64,000 nt of DNA. Origin: Hedera helix (Eukaryota > Streptophyta > Magnoliopsida > Apiales > Araliaceae). Both the position numbers and the translations under genes were made by a program. Every line of letters starts with the position of its first letter. The first letter of the stretch is position 1. Below are positions 60,417-64,000 of this stretch, one piece after another. The notes below the pieces were generated by a model, which saw only the letters and a program-made list of their open reading frames with translations, did not search any database and was not told the origin of the DNA. The stretch spans positions 26,189,556 to 26,253,555 of the forward strand of contig OX359270.1 of the NCBI GenBank assembly GCA_947179155.2, read 5' to 3'.

Positions 60417-63150
60417 ATTTTCCCCCCTTATAAAGATTTCGTCCCCAAAATCATTAACAAGGTTAAACAAAAAGATGGGTATAATTCTTCTTCATATTTT
60501 TCTCGAGCTCCCACGTAGCTTATTCTGCATTGTGGTTTCTCTATACTATCTTTATAGAAGGTATAACTTTATTTCTCAAAATTTGTTCTTTCCTATCAAT
60601 TATTGGATAAGAACTTCTTCATAAGTTAAATCATTTTCCACTTGTATAGGTTCATAGGCTATCACATGCTTATAATCTGGTTAATATGGCCATAACACTG
60701 ACACATAAAATACATTGTGGATAGTTCTTTCACTTTGTCCATCTATCTGAGGATGACACGCCGTACTATTCTCAACTGCATTCCCATTCTTTCTTGAAGA
60801 CTCCTCTAAAAATTTAACATGAAGTGCAGATCCCGATCTGACACAATCGATATCGGCACTCCGTGTCTTGAAACAATTTTCTTAATGCACAACTTGGCCT
60901 ATTGATCCAAATTAAATATGATATTAATCGGTAAGAAATGTGTTGACTTTGTCAGTCAATCTACTATCACCCATAGTGCATCATAACCTTTCTGAGTAAT
61001 TGGAAGTACTACCACGAAATCTATCGTAATATGTTTTCACTTCCATTCTAGTATTTCCAGAGGTTGTAATAGACCACTTGATTTCTGATGTTCAGCCTTA
61101 ATTCTCTAATATGTTAAGCACCTACTAACGCACTCTTTGACTTCTCTTTTAAAATTCGGCCACCAAAAATATTGTCAAAGATCTTAATACATCTTTGTAC
61201 TTCCAAGATGAATCGAGTATCTCAAACTATAGGCTTCTTGCAATATCTCTTCCATTAAGTTTGGTACTGATGGTACCCATACTTGCTCTTCAAATCTCAG
61301 GATTCCATCCTTATCCATTTTGAAATTAACTTCTTCATTCTCAGCTATTTGATATCTTATTCGATTACATTCTTTGTCCTTTTTTTGAGCTTCTTTTACT
61401 TTATCCAATAGAGTTAGATGAATCTCCATTGTAAACAACCTTTGCTCCAATTTATTTGGACATCTCACCTCTATCTCCATTCTCCCCATCTCTCTTATCA
61501 ATTCATCTTGAGTTGTCAGTATTGACAATTTCTCTCAACCTTTCCTACTTAAAGCATCAGCCACTACATTGGCCTTTTCTAGATAATATAGGATTTCACA
61601 ATTGTAATCCTTTATTAACTCCAACCATATTCTCTATCGCATGTTCAACTCCTTTTATGCGAAGATATACTTCAGACTTTTATGGTTTATATATATCTCA
61701 TATTCTTCTCTATAAAGATAATGCCTCCAAATTTTCAGACAAAAAACCACCGCTGTCAATTCTAAGTCATGGGTTGAATACCCTTTCTCATAGTCTTTCA
61801 ATTGTTGTGACATGTACACAATGACCTTATTGTTCTGCATAAGCACACAGTTTAGTCCCTTGTGTGTCGCGTCACTATATACCACAAAATTTCCTATATT
61901 ATCTTGCAGAGATAACATAGGTGCCTTACTCAACCTCTTTTTCAACTATAGGAAACTTTTCTCACATTTTTCTGACCATACGAACTTCACCGTCTTCCTT
62001 GTTAAATCAGTTAACAGTGTCGCTATGTTAGAAAAATCCTAGATAAATCACCTATAGTAACCCGCTAACCCTAAGAAACTTCTCACCTTTGTTTTTATCT
62101 TCGACATTTCCTAATTTATTACTACCTCCACCTTCGCAGGATTTACAGAAATTCCCTCATTGTCAATTACTTGTCCCAAAAATTGAATACTCTCTAACCA
62201 ACATTTACACTTTAAAAACTTCGTGTATAATTTTTCTTTTCTCAGTGTTTTCAACACCACTCTCAAGTGTTTCACGTGTTGTTTTTATGTTTTGGAACAA
62301 ACCAAAATGTCGTCGATGAATATCACGACAAATTTCTCCAAATATTGTTTGAATATCTTGTTCATCATATCCATGAATGCTACCGGTGCGTTCGTCAATC
62401 CAAACGATATCAGCAGGAACTCATAATGCCCATAACGAGTTCTGAATGTTGTCTTTAGTATGTCTTCCTTCCTAACTTTCAACTGATGATATCCAATCCT
62501 CGGATCTATATTTGAAAAATACTTCGCTCCTTTCAACTGATCAAAAAGATCGCCAATCCTTGGTAAGGGATACTTATTCTTGATCATAGCTTTATTCAAC
62601 TCCCTGTAGTAGATACAAAGTCTTAATGATCCTTCCTTCTTCTTGACAAATAATATCGGTGCTCCACATGGGGACACACTCGGTTGGATATACTTCTTAT
62701 CCAATAACTCCTGTAGTTGAACCCTTAATTCTTTCATTTCTACTAGAGCCATTCTATATGGGGGTTTTAATATAAGGGTTGTCCCTGGTACTAAATCAAT
62801 CACAAACTCAATCTCCCTGTCTGGAGAAAGACCTGGCAAATCCTCAGGAAACACATCTGTGAATTCCTTAACTATCGGTATCTGTCCCATCTCAACTTTT
62901 ACCTTTTGTGTATTATGATGTGAGTCAGATACCCTACACATTATTTCTCAACAATTTCTTGGCCTGCATCATCATCAAACAACAAGACTATCTAGGTGAC
63001 TTGCTACCATAAAATACTACCTTTGACTTCTTTAAAGTCTTAAGGTTCACATTTTTCTTTTGGCAATTTATCATTTCCCCATGGTTATATAACCAATTCA
63101 TTCCTAATATCACATTGAACTCTCCGAGTCAAATTGGAATTAAATCCACA
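60417..63150 (-). pseudogene. pol: Second chromovirus gag-pol remnant
   Basis: Minus orientation. Protease debris about 62950-63150; RT at 62285-62941 with EFTDVFPEDLPGLSPDREIEF, LCIYYRELN and FIDDILVCSK; RNase H at 61655-61945 with VVYSDATHKG (Asp kept) but EIYINHKSLKYIF (TD changed to IN); RNase H-integrase connection 61184-61528; integrase pieces 60720-61180. Integrase after the ERTI region is joined directly to the HNVFYVSVL-like tail (60720), so about half of the core is deleted. Many stops. Clearly related to element A but more decayed. The 5' part (gag, PBS, 5' LTR) is missing at 63150. Confidence 0.88.
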
Positions 63151-63392
63151 AGAATTTTGTTAGTTCCCAGAGGCACACAAGTGATCTAGAAGAGGGGGGG
63201 GGGGGGGTGAATAGATCTCTTAAAAACTTTTTACTTAAATTAAATAATATTACCAAATAGTTCATTTAATCAAGATTAGTTTGCACAGCGGAATATTAGT
63301 TTGAAAACTCCCCTTAAAGATTTGTAAAACTTCTTAGTTGAGTTTAGACTGTATTGAAGATAGCCATTTATCAAGAAAACCAATCATAGTAG

Positions 63393-63397
<5 letters not shown>

Positions 63398-63454
<57 letters not shown>
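63398..63454. repeat. (TA)n microsatellite
   Basis: Pure TA run of about 57 bp. Confidence 0.95.
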
Positions 63455-63456
<2 letters not shown>

Positions 63457-63610
63457 CAGAATGTGAATAACTGAATGTAAATGACACCAGAGAGTTTAAG
63501 TGGTTCGGAGACTGAATAACTCCTACTCCACTCTTTTACTTCAACGAGTAGGAAATCCACTAAGGATGGCTCATACAGAACCCTTCAAGCCCAGTAGACC
63601 TGGAATCTCT

Positions 63611-63765
63611 GGTTCACTAAGAACCCTTTAAACCCAGCAGGTTTGGCTAGTTTAGTCACTAAGACAAGGACACAAATGCCCTCTTCAAGTCCAGCAGACT
63701 TGGTTCCTTTAGTCACTAAGACAAGGACACAACTGCCCTCTTCAAGTTCAGCAGACTTGGCTCCT
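63611..63765. repeat. 57-bp tandem repeat
   Basis: Two near-identical 57-bp units start tttagtcactaag at 63651 and 63708, with more diverged relatives before (63611) and traces back to 63560. Unit length is a multiple of three, and the plus frame stays open across them (63643-63825) with a repeated VTKTRTQ phrase. Confidence 0.8.
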
Positions 63766-64000
63766 AATTTGTTGATAGATGTTGGAGTTACTACTGAGTT
63801 GTACTTTACGTTCCATTGTCTTTAAATACTCAGTAGCAGGATGTGATCATGCTTGAAATGATATTGAGTTCGACAATGATGCTTGGCTTCTTTATATGCT
63901 CAATATCTTCTTGTGATCACCCATTGTGTTGCTAAGCTTTGGCAATTCAGCTCCTTTGGTACTTGATATCTTATCGAGACGAACTTCTGAGATGACTGTG

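Larger units (their letters stand above)
63151..64000. other. Unassigned repeat with border-like motif and tandem units
   Basis: Begins with a gttagttcccagaggcacacaa-like phrase and a G13 run (63195-63207) before gtgaatagatctct, a motif common in plant dispersed repeats. It also holds a (TA)n tract, a gtggttcgg...tactccact phrase (63503-63535) and the 57-bp tandem units. Probably part of a retroelement running off the window. Confidence 0.4.

Overview
The window is a gene-poor, repeat-dominated piece of a plant nuclear genome, probably a eudicot. The AT-rich background, very long LTRs, a tRNA-iMet-primed chromovirus, Athila-type and Tat/Ogre-type gypsy remnants, a Helitron, a non-autonomous hAT element and endogenous caulimovirid fragments all point that way. 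I cannot name the species. Only one ordinary host gene is supported: a two-exon gene for a small secreted cysteine-rich peptide at 57463-58012.

Layout. 1-1680: old repeats with a 102-bp tandem duplication and an LTR-like fragment. 1681-3780: a non-autonomous Helitron (minus) with a (TTA)n array of nearly 1 kb. 3782-8628: a decayed caulimovirid fragment split by a solo LTR (family C, 4896-8433, TSD gacat) that carries a truncated Tat-type LTR. 8629-14746: a family B LTR split by a family A solo LTR (9389-12559, TSD tagtg). 14747-41141: an Athila-like element (family D) with 5' LTR, tRNA-Asp PBS, broken gag and 3' end. It is interrupted by a composite coding-free element E (17411-24489) and by a complete Tekay/Del-like chromovirus A (25205-40261, minus, TSD tattt). 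In A, one LTR carries a 991-bp hAT element (8-bp TSD) and the other a 2-kb solo LTR (5-bp TSD).

41142-44849: LTR family F. 44850-46000: second caulimovirid fragment. 46010-49049: LTR family G. 49050-55330: Tat/Ogre gag and protease debris with another family A solo LTR (50433-53378, TSD caacc). 55600-56760: the 3' end of another gypsy element. 57142-58078: the cysteine-rich peptide gene with a duplicated promoter block. 59319-63150: LTR fragments and a decayed second chromovirus (minus). 63151-64000: an unassigned repeat with 57-bp tandem units.

The insertions give a relative order: caulimovirid, then B and C, then Athila-like D inside B, then E and A inside D, then hAT and the Tat solo LTR inside A. 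Coding regions of A are broken mostly by TAG codons at Gln or Trp positions, as expected from decay of methylated DNA. Two things seem most worth following. First, A carries an intact 255-residue acidic coiled-coil reading frame between its PBS and gag. Second, otherwise divergent LTR families share an ordered module: a splice-donor-like site, a CpG-rich block with a palindrome, a GAGC/GCTC hairpin, an acceptor-like site and a purine tract.
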